This document shows, one piece after another, positions 7,893-17,218 of a DNA stretch of 64,000 nucleotides (its first letter is position 1; each line of letters begins with the position of its first letter). The notes under the pieces are model-generated. The model was not told the origin of the DNA. It worked only from the letters and a program-made list of their open reading frames with translations, and did no database searches. A program made the translations under genes and the position numbers. The DNA is taken from contig NZ_JAINDF010000003.1 of the NCBI RefSeq assembly GCF_023006325.1, forward strand, positions 434,001-498,000, given 5' to 3'. This DNA comes from Kordiimonas marina (GTDB taxonomy: Bacteria; Pseudomonadota; Alphaproteobacteria; Sphingomonadales; Kordiimonadaceae).

Positions 7893-9791
7893 ATGGTAGA
7901 CGAAATCGGCAAAGAAGCCCTGGAATGGCGCGGCAATGCCCCTGTGGCGCCGCGCTTCGGCGATGTCTATTATTCTGCCGAGAACGGGCTTGAGGAAACA
8001 GGCTTCGTCTTCCTCCAGGGCACCGGCGCCCCGGCCGTGTGGCAGGACCGGGACCATTATGTCATTGCAGAAACCGGGTTCGGGACCGGGCTCAATTTCC
8101 TCGCCACATGGAAGGCCTGGAAAGAAAGCGGCACCCCAGGCCGGCTGACGTTCATCTCGGTTGAAGGCTACCCCTTGAGCCGGGAGGCCCTGAAGGCCGC
8201 GCATGAAAGCTTCCCGGATATAGCCGCCTACGCCCGCAAGCTTTATGACGCCTGGCCGCCGCCCGCCCCCGGCTTTCACCCACGCACGTTCGAGGACGGC
8301 AAGATCACGCTGATCCTGCTGTTCGGGGACGCAGAACACGCATTCAAACGGCTATCCGCCACGGTCGACGCCTGGTATCTGGACGGCTTCGCACCCGCCA
8401 AGAACCCGGACATGTGGTCGGACGCCGTGCTCGATGAAATCGCCCGGCTGTCACGCCCCGGCACCCGCTTCGCCACCTTCACCGCTGCGGGTTTCGTCCG
8501 CCGCGGGCTTCAGGCGCGGGGCTTCCGGGTCGAAAAAGTGCCCGGTTACGGCCGCAAGCGCGAACGCCTGGTGGGCGAGATGGAAACACCGCCCGCCTAT
8601 ACGGCCCCCCGCCCCTACCCGGACTGGGCAACCCCGCCGAGCACGGCTGCAGACGGCCCCATCGCCGTTGTCGGTGCCGGGATTGCCGGGCTCAGCATCG
8701 CGGACGCGCTCCGCCGCCGGGGCCGCGATGTCACGGTGATCAGCGGTTCCCTGCCGTCCGCGAGCCGCGTGCCCGCCGCGATCCTGTCACCGCGTTTCAG
8801 CCTGGATGACCAGCCGCAGGCGCAGTTTTTCAGTTCTGCCTTCGCCTACAGCGGCTGCTTCGCTCCCTTCCGGGATGCCTGGGCGCAAGAGCGCGGCATT
8901 GAAGTCCGCGCCAAACCGGGGGCCGACACCGATTGGGCCACACGTATCGCCGCGCACCTGAAATGGGGGCAGGACTGGCTCCAACCGCTCGAGGGCGGCT
9001 TCATGTTGCCCATGGGCGGCAGCCTCGATACGGAAAAAGCGCTCGCGGCGCTTGGACACGGCCTCCCGCATATGGAAGCCGATATCACAGCTCTTGAACG
9101 CGACGGCGACGGCTGGCGGCTTCTGGGGCCGGACGGCGACACCGTGCTGAACGCAGCCTCGGTGGTTATTGCCACCGGTATGACGAGCGCGGACCTTTCA
9201 GGCGCCGGGGACCGGATCGAGCTTCGCCCCAACGGCGGCCAGATCGAGCGCCTGCCCACCTCGGCCGCGCCCGAGCTGGCGCCCCACAGCTTTGCCTTCG
9301 GCGGTTATGTGACTGCTGCGGTCGGCGGTGAACGCACGCTCGGCTCAACCTTCGACCGGCTCACCACGGGCACGGCTTATCCGCCGAGCGAGGACGCTAG
9401 GGCCCGGATACTGGCGGCCCTTGAGGCCTCAACCGGCGTGACGATAGACCCGGCCAGCCTTACGGGGTCCTGGACAGGCATCCGGGCGACGACGGCGGAC
9501 CACCTGCCGTTCGTGGGCCAAATGCCGGATTGGGACGCGGCCGCCGAACAATATGCCCCGCTTGCCAAGGATGCACGCACCCGAAACCTTGGCGCGCCAA
9601 GCTACAGGGGCGGCCTCTATATCCTGACGGGGCTCGGCTCCAAGGGCTTCCAGTATGGCCCTTTGGCCGCCGAATATCTCGCGGCCCAGATGACCGGCGA
9701 GCCTTTGCCGCTGCCCACGGACCTCGCCCCGACGATCAGCCCCTTGAAGGGCTTCATCCGGGGTCTGATCCGCGGCACCGTTCAGCCTTAA
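7893..9791 (+). CDS. mnmC: Bifunctional tRNA mnm5s2U34 biosynthesis protein MnmC
   Basis: Catalyses the last two steps of 5-methylaminomethyl-2-thiouridine synthesis at the tRNA wobble position: FAD-dependent removal of carboxymethyl from cmnm5U, then SAM-dependent methylation. The N-terminal MnmD methyltransferase has the SAM motif ETGFGTGLNF (60-69) and the signature WYLDGFAPAKNPDMW (161-175). The C-terminal DAO-type oxidase begins with the dinucleotide motif VVGAGIAGLS at 259-268. At 632 residues it is the usual length for the fused enzyme, so both activities should be intact. Its last 4 bp overlap the stop of the convergent EF-G paralogue. Confidence 0.95.
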   Translation: MVDEIGKEALEWRGNAPVAPRFGDVYYSAENGLEETGFVFLQGTGAPAVWQDRDHYVIAETGFGTGLNFLATWKAWKESGTPGRLTFISVEGYPLSREALKAAHESFPDIAAYARKLYDAWPPPAPGFHPRTFEDGKITLILLFGDAEHAFKRLSATVDAWYLDGFAPAKNPDMWSDAVLDEIARLSRPGTRFATFTAAGFVRRGLQARGFRVEKVPGYGRKRERLVGEMETPPAYTAPRPYPDWATPPSTAADGPIAVVGAGIAGLSIADALRRRGRDVTVISGSLPSASRVPAAILSPRFSLDDQPQAQFFSSAFAYSGCFAPFRDAWAQERGIEVRAKPGADTDWATRIAAHLKWGQDWLQPLEGGFMLPMGGSLDTEKALAALGHGLPHMEADITALERDGDGWRLLGPDGDTVLNAASVVIATGMTSADLSGAGDRIELRPNGGQIERLPTSAAPELAPHSFAFGGYVTAAVGGERTLGSTFDRLTTGTAYPPSEDARARILAALEASTGVTIDPASLTGSWTGIRATTADHLPFVGQMPDWDAAAEQYAPLAKDARTRNLGAPSYRGGLYILTGLGSKGFQYGPLAAEYLAAQMTGEPLPLPTDLAPTISPLKGFIRGLIRGTVQP

Positions 9792-11797
9792 GTGCTTGCG
9801 GCTCCTGCCGTGCCCAACACCTTGTCCTTCAGCCGTCCACCGATTTCGGTCAGATGATCGAACTCATGCTGGAACGTGCCTGTTCCTTGGGTCAGCGAGC
9901 GGAGCTCGATGATCATATCCTGGATTTCGGCGGTGGGGATTTCGGCGTCGATCTGCTCCCAACCGGGCCAGCCCTGTCGGTTGTTGAAGCCGAGAATCTG
10001 GCCGCGTCGGCTGGCCACCAGGCTGTTGATCTTGGCCATATGGGCCGTGGGCGCCATCACCTGCACCCGCTCGACCGGCTCCAGAAGCACGGGGTCGCAT
10101 TCCGGCATGGCCTCCGCCATCGCCATACGGCCCGCCATCTTGAAGGCCATGTCGCTGCTGTCGACCGAATGGGTCTGCCCGTCCTTCAGCTCAACTTCGA
10201 CATCGACCACCGGAAAACCGAGCGGCCCATGCAGGAGATATTCCTTCACGCCAGCTTCAACGCTGGGAATATATTGCTTGGGGATCGCGCCACCTGTGAT
10301 GTGTTCGGAGAAGCGGAAGCCTGTCCCCGGCGCCTGCGGGCGGATCTCCACCGTGACATCGCCGAACTGGCCGTGACCGCCGGACTGCTTCTTGTAGCGC
10401 GAATGCTGGGTCCGGGCCCGGCGGATGGTTTCCTTATAGGGCACCCGCGGCATCCCGAACCGGACGTTAACGCCATACTTGTCCTTCAAGCGGGCGAGGG
10501 CCGCCCGCATATGGATTTCGCCCTGCCCCCACAGGATCAGTTGCCCGGTATCCTCCCGGTGTTCGATCGCATAGGAGGTATCCTCGTCCAACAGTTTGGT
10601 CAGCGCTTCCGAAAGCCGGACTTCGTCCTTGCGGTCCTCGACAATCACGGCGACCGAATAGACCGGCTGCAAGGCCTGGGGCTTTGGCGCATCGGTGCCG
10701 CCGAGTGTCTCCCCGGTTGCGACGCCTTCGAGCCGCGGGATCAGCACCACGTCGCCCGCGTCGGCGATCGTGGTTTTCTTGAGCTCGGTCCCGTGCAGGC
10801 GGTAAAGGCCGGAGATTTTATTGTCCCCCAGGTGCAGGCCGTCGCTGATGGTGCCCTTGATCACGCGCCCGCAGGACATTTTGCCCATATGCGGCAAATG
10901 GCGGGTCTTGAAGATATAGGCGCAGCTTTCGCGGCTTTTCTTCGGCATCATGCGCGTGCTCGCCAGCTCAAACCCCGGCATTTCGTGGCGCAGCGCCTTC
11001 ATCAGACGCCTGAGGCCATAGCCCTCATGGGCACAGCCCATCAGCACAGGCATGATCCGGCCCGAGGCCATATCGTCCGCCAGGTCCTTGAATACTTCAT
11101 CCGATGGCGGGTCGATATCCTCCAGAAGTTCCTCCATCAGCTCGTCATGGAAGTCGGCGATGGTCTCCAGCATATGGAAGCGTTCGTCCTTGACCTGCTC
11201 GGCCAGGGTGGCGGGCATATCGATCAACTCGCTCTGACCGTCGCGCCCGTAGCTGTAGGCCCGCTTGTGGGCAAGGTCGATATAGCCCGTGATCTCCTCC
11301 CCTTCGCGGATCGGAATATGCCTGAGCACCGTCGGCCGCGCGCTGACCTCATCGAGCGCCGCCGCCAAGTCCCGGATATGGACGTTGCTATGGTCGATCT
11401 TGTTGATGAACAGAAGGTGCGGAATGCCGTCATTCTCCAGGTCCCGGAGGAGCGGGCTAAGCGCCTGTAGCTTTTCAGGCTCCGGCTCCGCCACGACGAC
11501 GGCGATATCGGCCGCATGGACCGCATTCCGCATTTCCTGTGAAAATTCCACCGAGCCTGGACAATCGAAAAATATATATTGGTCACCGAGATAATGGACC
11601 GAGGCGAGATTGATATCGACGCCCATGGAAAGGGCCTTGGCTTCGACACTATCGTCACCAAAAACCCGCTCGCCATTGGCACGGCGGCGGGTGGTCTCGG
11701 TCATAAAGAGAATATTTTCAAGAAGCGTGGTTTTACCGCTTGCATAGGGGCCCACGAGCGCGACTACCCGCGGGCCGGTCTGGATGCCTTGGGTCAT
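9788..11797 (-). CDS. EF-G-like GTPase (FusA paralogue) with altered catalytic residues
   Basis: A 669-residue protein with the full EF-G domain layout: G domain, domain II, and domains III-V with the conserved domain IV/V stretch GGAIPKQYIPSVEAG. The P-loop reads GPYASGKT (16-23) instead of GHIDAGKT, the G3 motif reads DCPGS (78-82) instead of DTPGH so the catalytic His is Ser82, and switch I has Asp61 where EF-G has the Mg-binding Thr of RGIT. NKID at 132-135 is normal. It is therefore not canonical fusA but an EF-G2-like paralogue, perhaps with slow or no GTP hydrolysis. GGAGG precedes the ATG. No str operon genes are nearby. Confidence 0.85.
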   Translation of the reverse strand: MTQGIQTGPRVVALVGPYASGKTTLLENILFMTETTRRRANGERVFGDDSVEAKALSMGVDINLASVHYLGDQYIFFDCPGSVEFSQEMRNAVHAADIAVVVAEPEPEKLQALSPLLRDLENDGIPHLLFINKIDHSNVHIRDLAAALDEVSARPTVLRHIPIREGEEITGYIDLAHKRAYSYGRDGQSELIDMPATLAEQVKDERFHMLETIADFHDELMEELLEDIDPPSDEVFKDLADDMASGRIMPVLMGCAHEGYGLRRLMKALRHEMPGFELASTRMMPKKSRESCAYIFKTRHLPHMGKMSCGRVIKGTISDGLHLGDNKISGLYRLHGTELKKTTIADAGDVVLIPRLEGVATGETLGGTDAPKPQALQPVYSVAVIVEDRKDEVRLSEALTKLLDEDTSYAIEHREDTGQLILWGQGEIHMRAALARLKDKYGVNVRFGMPRVPYKETIRRARTQHSRYKKQSGGHGQFGDVTVEIRPQAPGTGFRFSEHITGGAIPKQYIPSVEAGVKEYLLHGPLGFPVVDVEVELKDGQTHSVDSSDMAFKMAGRMAMAEAMPECDPVLLEPVERVQVMAPTAHMAKINSLVASRRGQILGFNNRQGWPGWEQIDAEIPTAEIQDMIIELRSLTQGTGTFQHEFDHLTEIGGRLKDKVLGTAGAAST

Positions 11798-12141
11798 GTG
11801 ATCCTCCGTCCCAGGTTGATCAAACCGCCAGGCGAAACCTTATGTTTCGTCAGCGACCGGGCATAGGCATCATTCTTCTTATTCTTGGCAGTTGAGCGGA
11901 TGACCAGAATAACAGACTGCAGCGTGCGGGCCAAACTTCACGCCCGTATCAGCCCCCTGCCCCGGCAAGCCCTTGATTTTCATAAAAATGGCTCCGAGGT
12001 ATAAATGACGGTCCTTGGCAGGCCTGTCGCTAAATGACGGATGAAGTGAGTCGCAACCGCCTATTCCGCCCCTGTACGGGAGGCACGCAATCGCCTATAA
12101 GGCGCCGGAGAGTATCGCGGAGACAGACGAGGAGTATCATC
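11798..12141. other. Divergent intergenic region between EF-G paralogue and HMG-CoA lyase
   Basis: 344 bp without a gene I can support. It holds an inverted repeat CGAAAC-cttat-GTTTCG at 11833-11849, about 35 bp upstream of the EF-G paralogue start, and a direct 10-bp repeat TAAATGACGG at 12002-12011 and 12031-12040 on the side of the lyase. Both could be regulator sites, but I recognise neither. No clear promoter hexamers were found. Confidence 0.4.
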
Positions 12142-13062
12142 ATGGCAGAGGTTGAAATTGTCGAAGTCGGTGCACGCGACGGGCTTCAGAATGAGAAGAC
12201 CCTGTTCACCACGGCCGACAAGGTCAAGCTGATCACCGACGCCATGGCCGCAGGGCTGAAACGCCTTGAAGTGGCAAGCTTCGTCCACCCGAAACTGGTC
12301 CCGCAGATGGCGGACGCCGAAGCCGTGGTCGCTGAGCTGCCGGACCTCAAGGACGTCACCTATATCGGCCTTGTCCTCAACAAGCGCGGCTATATGCGGG
12401 CGCTTGCCACCAAGGACGGCAACAAGCGCGGCGTCGACGAAGTCGGCTGTGTCGCCACTGCCTCCAACACGTTCGGGGAAAAGAACCAGGGTCAGACCCG
12501 TGCGGAATCTGTCCAGGTTTCCAAGGAAATTATCGAACTCGCGCGCCGGGACGGGCTTTCGGCGCAGGTGACCATCTCCACCGCCTTCGGCTGCCCGTTC
12601 GAGGGTGAAGTCGACCCGGAAGTGGTCGTCGACATGGCGAAGGAACTGGCCGAAGCTTCCCCCCGCGAAATCGCCATCGCCGACACCATCGGCGTCGCCG
12701 CCCCCATCCGGGTGCGCCAGCTTGTGGAACGGCTGAAGGAAGAACTGCCGGGCGTGACCTTACGGGCCCATTTCCATAACACCCGCAACACCGGCATCGC
12801 CAACGCCTGGGCGGCGTATGAAGCCGGTGTGCCTGTGCTGGATAGTTCGGTCGCAGGCCTTGGCGGCTGCCCGTTCGCCCCGCGCGCCACCGGCAATATC
12901 GGCACCGAGGACCTTCTGTATATGCTGGACCGTTCCGGCGTGGATACCGGCGTCACCCTCGACCGCATGATCGAGCTCGCCCACTGGATTGAAACGGTGC
13001 TAGGCCGGCCCGCGCCCTCAATGGTCTCGCAGGCCGGCGGTTTCCCGAAGGGCGTGGTCTGA
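12142..13062 (+). CDS. Hydroxymethylglutaryl-CoA lyase
   Basis: Cleaves 3-hydroxy-3-methylglutaryl-CoA to acetyl-CoA and acetoacetate, the last step of leucine degradation. The 306-residue TIM-barrel protein has the DRE-TIM signature ARDGLQNEK (11-19), the metal-binding HFHNT (210-214), and the catalytic Cys243 in LGGCPFAPRATGN. I chose the ATG at 12142, which follows GAGGAG closely; an upstream in-frame ATG at 12034 would add a basic tail with no homology. The other leucine-pathway genes (isovaleryl-CoA dehydrogenase, methylcrotonyl-CoA carboxylase) are not in this window, so it stands alone here. Confidence 0.95.
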   Translation: MAEVEIVEVGARDGLQNEKTLFTTADKVKLITDAMAAGLKRLEVASFVHPKLVPQMADAEAVVAELPDLKDVTYIGLVLNKRGYMRALATKDGNKRGVDEVGCVATASNTFGEKNQGQTRAESVQVSKEIIELARRDGLSAQVTISTAFGCPFEGEVDPEVVVDMAKELAEASPREIAIADTIGVAAPIRVRQLVERLKEELPGVTLRAHFHNTRNTGIANAWAAYEAGVPVLDSSVAGLGGCPFAPRATGNIGTEDLLYMLDRSGVDTGVTLDRMIELAHWIETVLGRPAPSMVSQAGGFPKGVV

Positions 13063-13076
13063 AATTTGGGGCCTGA

Positions 13077-13484
13077 TCAGGCCACCACATTCACCCACAG
13101 AACGATGAGCGGCACGAAACTGAGGAAAAACAGGTTCGCGCGCCACGGCACCTTGTTGACGGTAATATGCACGATGGTGTGCAGAAGCCGGATGGCGACA
13201 TAAGCCCAGGCCGAGGCCACGCTGACGGTATCAGCCGCGCCGAACACGGCAGCCGCCAGACAGCCGACATAAAACAGGATCGGCGTTTCAAACAGGTTGA
13301 TCATGTTGCGCTGGGCGACGCGGACATATTCCGGCTCACCCTCGCCCTGGAAGGTCTTGAAATATTTAAGGTTGGTGGTCTCGCCCGCCTTCACCGCCGC
13401 GAACCGGCGCTTGACGAGGACCAAGGCGACGCCGAACGTCAGCGCCGCCAAAGCCGCCATTGGGTAGAGAATTGCTTTATCCAT
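13077..13484 (-). CDS. MAPEG family membrane protein
   Basis: A 135-residue integral membrane protein with four predicted helices, placed near residues 5-24, 66-86, 88-108 and 116-134. The segment NMINLFETPILFYVGCL and the later RLLHTIVHITVNKVPWR match the MAPEG family (membrane-associated proteins in eicosanoid and glutathione metabolism). Bacterial members often have glutathione transferase or peroxidase activity, but no substrate is known here. The start follows the TPR gene stop by 2 bp, so both belong to one operon read leftward. Confidence 0.85.
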   Translation of the reverse strand: MDKAILYPMAALAALTFGVALVLVKRRFAAVKAGETTNLKYFKTFQGEGEPEYVRVAQRNMINLFETPILFYVGCLAAAVFGAADTVSVASAWAYVAIRLLHTIVHITVNKVPWRANLFFLSFVPLIVLWVNVVA

Positions 13485-13486
13485 GT

Positions 13487-13981
13487 CTAATGAGCCCCTG
13501 CCAGTAATTGTTCCCGGTGATTATCTAAGCGTGCAAGTGCCTGTCTTGGCAAGTCCGCTTTGGGCGCGAGCCGCACGGCGTAGCGATAATCCGCCCGCGC
13601 GGCTTTCAGGTCACCCTCAGCCTTGAACACATTGCCGCGGTTCACATAGGCCCGCCAATAATGCCGGTCCTCCCGGATCGCGCGGTCGCACGCTTCCTTG
13701 GCTTTATCGAGATGGCCAAGCACATAATTAACCGCACACAGGTTGTTGAGCATGGGCAGAAGCCGCGCGCTGCCGATATCGAAGCTGACCGCGCGTTCGA
13801 ACCGGTCGGCGGCGGTTTCCAGGTCTCCGGCTTTCATGGCCTGCATGGCCACTTCATAGTTGCGGTCCTTGGTGAGATACAAAACCTGGGCTTCCGCCCC
13901 TTGCGCCGACACGCCAACAAGGCCTGCGCCCATAAGGATCGCCATCAGTTGCGGCATCCGTTTCTTCGCTGTCCCGAACAT
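13487..13981 (-). CDS. Exported TPR-repeat protein
   Basis: A 164-residue protein with a Sec signal peptide (positively charged start, hydrophobic core LMAILMGAGLVGVSA, likely cleavage after AQGAEA near residue 31). Three tetratricopeptide units follow: YEVAMQAMKAGDLETAADRF, a degenerate middle unit, and AYVNRGNVFKAEGDLKAARADY. It is probably a periplasmic scaffold. It is first in a two-gene transcript with the MAPEG gene and diverges from the LysR regulator. A catalytic function is not expected. Confidence 0.75.
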   Translation of the reverse strand: MFGTAKKRMPQLMAILMGAGLVGVSAQGAEAQVLYLTKDRNYEVAMQAMKAGDLETAADRFERAVSFDIGSARLLPMLNNLCAVNYVLGHLDKAKEACDRAIREDRHYWRAYVNRGNVFKAEGDLKAARADYRYAVRLAPKADLPRQALARLDNHREQLLAGAH

Positions 13982-14097
13982 TGTCTGTCTCCTCGCTTTG
14001 GGTCGCTGTCGTGACCCGGTTTCGGCATTTCGCCTGCTGAGACGTGATATGGTGGATACGAATACGGATGGAAATTGCGGAATAATGCATGTAACCT

Positions 14098-14111
14098 ATT
14101 CAAAATTGAAT
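14098..14111. promoter_or_regulatory. Inverted repeat in LysR/TPR divergent promoter region
   Basis: ATTCAA-AA-TTGAAT lies 43 bp upstream of the LysR start and 117 bp from the divergent TPR gene. AT-rich dyads with this geometry are common LysR-type autoregulatory sites, so this is a candidate operator for the adjacent regulator. Confidence 0.4.
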
Positions 14112-14153
14112 TGGCCAAAATAAAAAGACGGCCAAGATATTGCGAGGGACACA

Positions 14154-15050
14154 ATGATAGCCTGGGATGACCTGAAATATTTTCTGGCAATGGCCGAACA
14201 CGGCAGCCTGTCGGCGGCCGCACGCAAACTGAATGTCAGCCAACCTACGCTGAGCCGCCGCCTGACCGCGCTTGAGGAAGACGTCGGCGCTGAGCTTTTC
14301 TCCCGCACCCGCACGGGGCTGGAGATGACCACGCTCGGCGAACAGCTTCTCCACCATGCCCGGCATATGCAGGATGACGTCCTCGCCATCGAACGGCTGG
14401 TAACAGGTCAGGACACCAACCTGACCGGCAGCGTGATGATTTCCTGTATCGAGGCCATCGGCGGGCGCTGGCTGGTCGGGCAATTGAAGCCGTTTCGGGC
14501 ACGCTATCCCGGCATCACGGTCGATATCAAGGTCGACAATGCCGCATCGGACCTATTGAGACGCGAAGCCGATATCGCGCTCCGCATGTTTCGGCCGGTG
14601 CAGAATGACCTTGTCGCCAAACGCACGGTTTCCATGGTCTACGGCTATTATGCCACCCGCGGCTACCTGGAAAAACACGGGATGCCCGAACACACGCGTG
14701 ACCTCAAAAATCACTGTTTCATCCTGCCGCACGATGAAATCCTTGCCCATACCAAGACCGACCCGCGCAAGGTCTATGCCCTCTCAGAAGCGGCGGCGTT
14801 CCGCTCCAACAACATGACGGCGCTGGCGACCGCGGTGGAGGAAGGCATGGGGATCGGCGCCTATCCGTGCCTGATGGCGGCCGAGAATGATGACCTGGTG
14901 CGCCTGTTCGACGACCATACCGTCTTCAGCTCGGACATCTGGCTGGTGGCACACGCCGAATTGAAGCGGAACGCCCGCATCCGCGCCATGTATGACTATC
15001 TGGGCGACATGCTGCATGACAATGCCGCCGCCTTTTCAGGGGAAGGCTGA
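14154..15050 (+). CDS. LysR-family transcriptional regulator
   Basis: A 298-residue regulator with the LysR winged helix-turn-helix at residues 5-62: the recognition region SLSAAARKLNVSQPTLSRRL is well conserved. A periplasmic-binding-fold effector domain starts at about 90. It belongs to the subgroup in which the effector domain opens with 'GSVMISCIEAIGGRWL', often seen in regulators of oxidoreductase or membrane-protein genes. The divergent TPR-MAPEG operon is the obvious candidate target, with a dyad between them. The gene ends 15 bp from the convergent kinase gene. No ligand can be inferred. Confidence 0.9.
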   Translation: MIAWDDLKYFLAMAEHGSLSAAARKLNVSQPTLSRRLTALEEDVGAELFSRTRTGLEMTTLGEQLLHHARHMQDDVLAIERLVTGQDTNLTGSVMISCIEAIGGRWLVGQLKPFRARYPGITVDIKVDNAASDLLRREADIALRMFRPVQNDLVAKRTVSMVYGYYATRGYLEKHGMPEHTRDLKNHCFILPHDEILAHTKTDPRKVYALSEAAAFRSNNMTALATAVEEGMGIGAYPCLMAAENDDLVRLFDDHTVFSSDIWLVAHAELKRNARIRAMYDYLGDMLHDNAAAFSGEG

Positions 15051-15065
15051 GCCGGGAACCGGGCG

Positions 15066-15977
15066 TCAGTCTTTCTTTTTGCGATAATGGACGGCGCGGA
15101 CGATATTGCCGCGCCCTTCATATTCCAGTTCATCGAAACAGTTGCGGGCCATCAGGATGCCGCGGCCATGTTTCTTGAGGTCTCCAGGCGCTTCCGCCGT
15201 CACGCCATTATAGTCGAAGCCCTCGCCCGGGTCGGTGATCACGAACTCCAGCCGGTCAGCGGTGCGGCGGAACTCAACCATTACAGTGCGCCCGGCATAA
15301 TCCGTTTGCGCGCGGCGGTGATGGATCTCCTCGGTCAGGGCTCCGCTTTCGATCAGCCGTCCCTTTTCATCGTGCCCGATACCCAGGCATCCGTGTTCGA
15401 TCCCGTTGATGATCAATTCCGACAGGCCGACCGCGACGGTCCGCGGCTCTGACGCCGACAGGGACAGCATGGTCGCCAGGTTTTGCGCTTCACGGCGGGT
15501 ATGGAGCCGGAACGTACCCTGCATGACCTCCCCGATCGCGGAGGCCCGGCGTTCGATATCCTTTCTGAGCCGTTTGATCCGGTCATATTCCGTTGAATCG
15601 ACCGCAATCATGCGCCTGAGCTGGGCCGCGCTGATGGAGCCGTCCACCACCTTCGACGCCCCCATCATCAGGAGCGTATCCTCCTGCGCGGCTGCATCCT
15701 TTTCCAGGATCGCGATCACAGGCCCCCCAGCCTGCAGGAAGCCCGCATCGATGCAGGTCAAGGCTTCGCGGAAGAAATCCAGGTCGTCCCCGGTTTCAAT
15801 GATGATAAGCCGTAACGCCGCGGAGGCTGAACCGCACTGGCCGTTATGGAAATCGGCTGCCGTTACAATACGCCGCTTCAGCGGCAAATCGGCCAGGCAT
15901 TTCTCCATCCGCTTGGCCCAGGACGCGGACTTGACGATGGCGACGACTTCCGGGTTTTCGGCTTTCATGTCCGTCAT
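15066..15977 (-). CDS. ATP-binding serine kinase/anti-sigma-type protein with pseudo-receiver domain
   Basis: A 303-residue protein of two parts. Residues ~10-125 look like a response-regulator receiver fold, but the strand that should carry the phospho-acceptor Asp reads LIIIETGDD, with Glu in its place, so it is a pseudo-receiver. Residues ~150-300 are a GHKL ATPase of the RsbW type with N-box ELIINGIEHG, G1 box DPGEGFD and G2 box GRGILMAR. RsbW-type kinases phosphorylate STAS antagonists and bind sigma factors. The gene overlaps the SpoIIE-type phosphatase gene by 4 bp and lies downstream of a STAS gene, so it should be the kinase of this partner-switching module. Confidence 0.82.
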   Translation of the reverse strand: MTDMKAENPEVVAIVKSASWAKRMEKCLADLPLKRRIVTAADFHNGQCGSASAALRLIIIETGDDLDFFREALTCIDAGFLQAGGPVIAILEKDAAAQEDTLLMMGASKVVDGSISAAQLRRMIAVDSTEYDRIKRLRKDIERRASAIGEVMQGTFRLHTRREAQNLATMLSLSASEPRTVAVGLSELIINGIEHGCLGIGHDEKGRLIESGALTEEIHHRRAQTDYAGRTVMVEFRRTADRLEFVITDPGEGFDYNGVTAEAPGDLKKHGRGILMARNCFDELEYEGRGNIVRAVHYRKKKD

Positions 15978-17200
15978 GCGCCTGCCCCTTCCGCGTTGCA
16001 GTGGATGGCAACCGCGGTCATATCGTCCGGAAGTTCCCGGCTTCTGGTTTCATAGAAACGGTCCAAGAGGCGTTTGACCATCGTCGCGCGCGGGCCCTCG
16101 CCCGCCACGGCTGTCAGAAGCTCGGCTAACCCGGCCTCGCCCAGGAAACTGCCATCCGGTGCCGGCGCTTCGGTCAGCGCATCGGAATAACAGAACAGGC
16201 TTTCGCCTGTCGCCAGCCGTTCCTGCCGGTTTTCGTAATCGGGATTGGAGAGAATGCCAACCGGGATGCCGGTGGTATCGAGATAGCGGACACCGCCCTC
16301 ACCCACCACCATCGGCCGGGGCGCACCGGCGCCGGCATAGGTAAGCTCGCCACTGTCCCGGTCAAGCACGCCGTAGAACATGGTGCCGAACTGGCCGATA
16401 GGGAAATGCGGCTGCAAGGCTTCATTCAGCGCGGTCAGGAAAGCCGCAGGGTCACTCCGGCGCGGGCCAAGGCGGGTCATGGTGGCGTGAACCCGGAAGG
16501 TATTGAGCGCGGCGCCCACACCGTGCCCGGAAATATCGAGAATGAACAGCCCCAGCTTATTCTCCGGCAACAGCCAGCAGCCCCATAGATCGCCGCCCAG
16601 CTCGAAGGAGGCCTGGTAGAAAGCTTCGATGGTGCAATCGCAAGCCGCTTCGATCGCCTTGAGGACCGAGGCCTCCGGCAGCAGCGAATGCTGCATCTCC
16701 CGCGCTAGCGTAAGCTCCGCAGACATCCTTTCACGGAAAGATGACAAGCGGTTGATCAGAAAGCGATTTTCAAGATGCATCCGCACCCGGGCGAGCAGCT
16801 CCGGCTGGTTGATCGGTTTGGAGACAAAGTCGGTGGCACCGACCGCAAACACCTCCACCCGTTCCTGCGCTGTCTCGGATGCGGACTGAACCAGGATCGG
16901 CAAATGCGCGGTTTTCTTGTCCGCCCGCAATTTGCGGCAGACGTCATAGCCGGACAGCTTGGGCATTTTAAGGTCGAGGATCAGGATATCGGGTGGGTCT
17001 GCGGCAATGATTTCAAGCGCCTGCTCGCCATCTTCGGCGTAGGCGAGATTGGTAAAGCCGCCCTTGGTCAGGCAGGCGCCGATCATCTGCCGCATCAGCA
17101 TCATGTCGTCGACGATCAGGATACGGGCGACCTCGATCCCTGCCCTCATGGCACTGGTGCCATCCAGCTTTTGCTCGCCCCCGTTACCTGAAACACTCAT
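15974..17200 (-). CDS. Response regulator with SpoIIE/PP2C serine phosphatase output
   Basis: A 408-residue two-domain protein. The N-terminal receiver has all active residues: Asp31-Asp32, phospho-acceptor Asp76 in LILDLKMP, and Lys128 in FVSKPI. A coiled linker (LAREMQHSLLPEA, 165-177) leads to a PPM/SpoIIE phosphatase domain with metal-binding Asp204 (ELGGDLW), Asp222 (LDISGHGVGAA) and DDMTAV near the C-terminus. Phosphorylation by an unknown histidine kinase should switch the phosphatase, which then dephosphorylates a STAS protein. It starts 18 bp after the STAS stop and overlaps the kinase gene by 4 bp. No histidine kinase gene is adjacent. Confidence 0.93.
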   Translation of the reverse strand: MSVSGNGGEQKLDGTSAMRAGIEVARILIVDDMMLMRQMIGACLTKGGFTNLAYAEDGEQALEIIAADPPDILILDLKMPKLSGYDVCRKLRADKKTAHLPILVQSASETAQERVEVFAVGATDFVSKPINQPELLARVRMHLENRFLINRLSSFRERMSAELTLAREMQHSLLPEASVLKAIEAACDCTIEAFYQASFELGGDLWGCWLLPENKLGLFILDISGHGVGAALNTFRVHATMTRLGPRRSDPAAFLTALNEALQPHFPIGQFGTMFYGVLDRDSGELTYAGAGAPRPMVVGEGGVRYLDTTGIPVGILSNPDYENRQERLATGESLFCYSDALTEAPAPDGSFLGEAGLAELLTAVAGEGPRATMVKRLLDRFYETRSRELPDDMTAVAIHCNAEGAGA

Positions 17201-17218
17201 CGACTGGTCTGTCGCGGG

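Noticed and set aside
9530-11470. A 646-codon open frame on the plus strand
   Set aside because: It lies antisense to the EF-G paralogue. Its translation has no family features and is rich in His/Arg/Gln as expected for a shadow of GC-rich codons.
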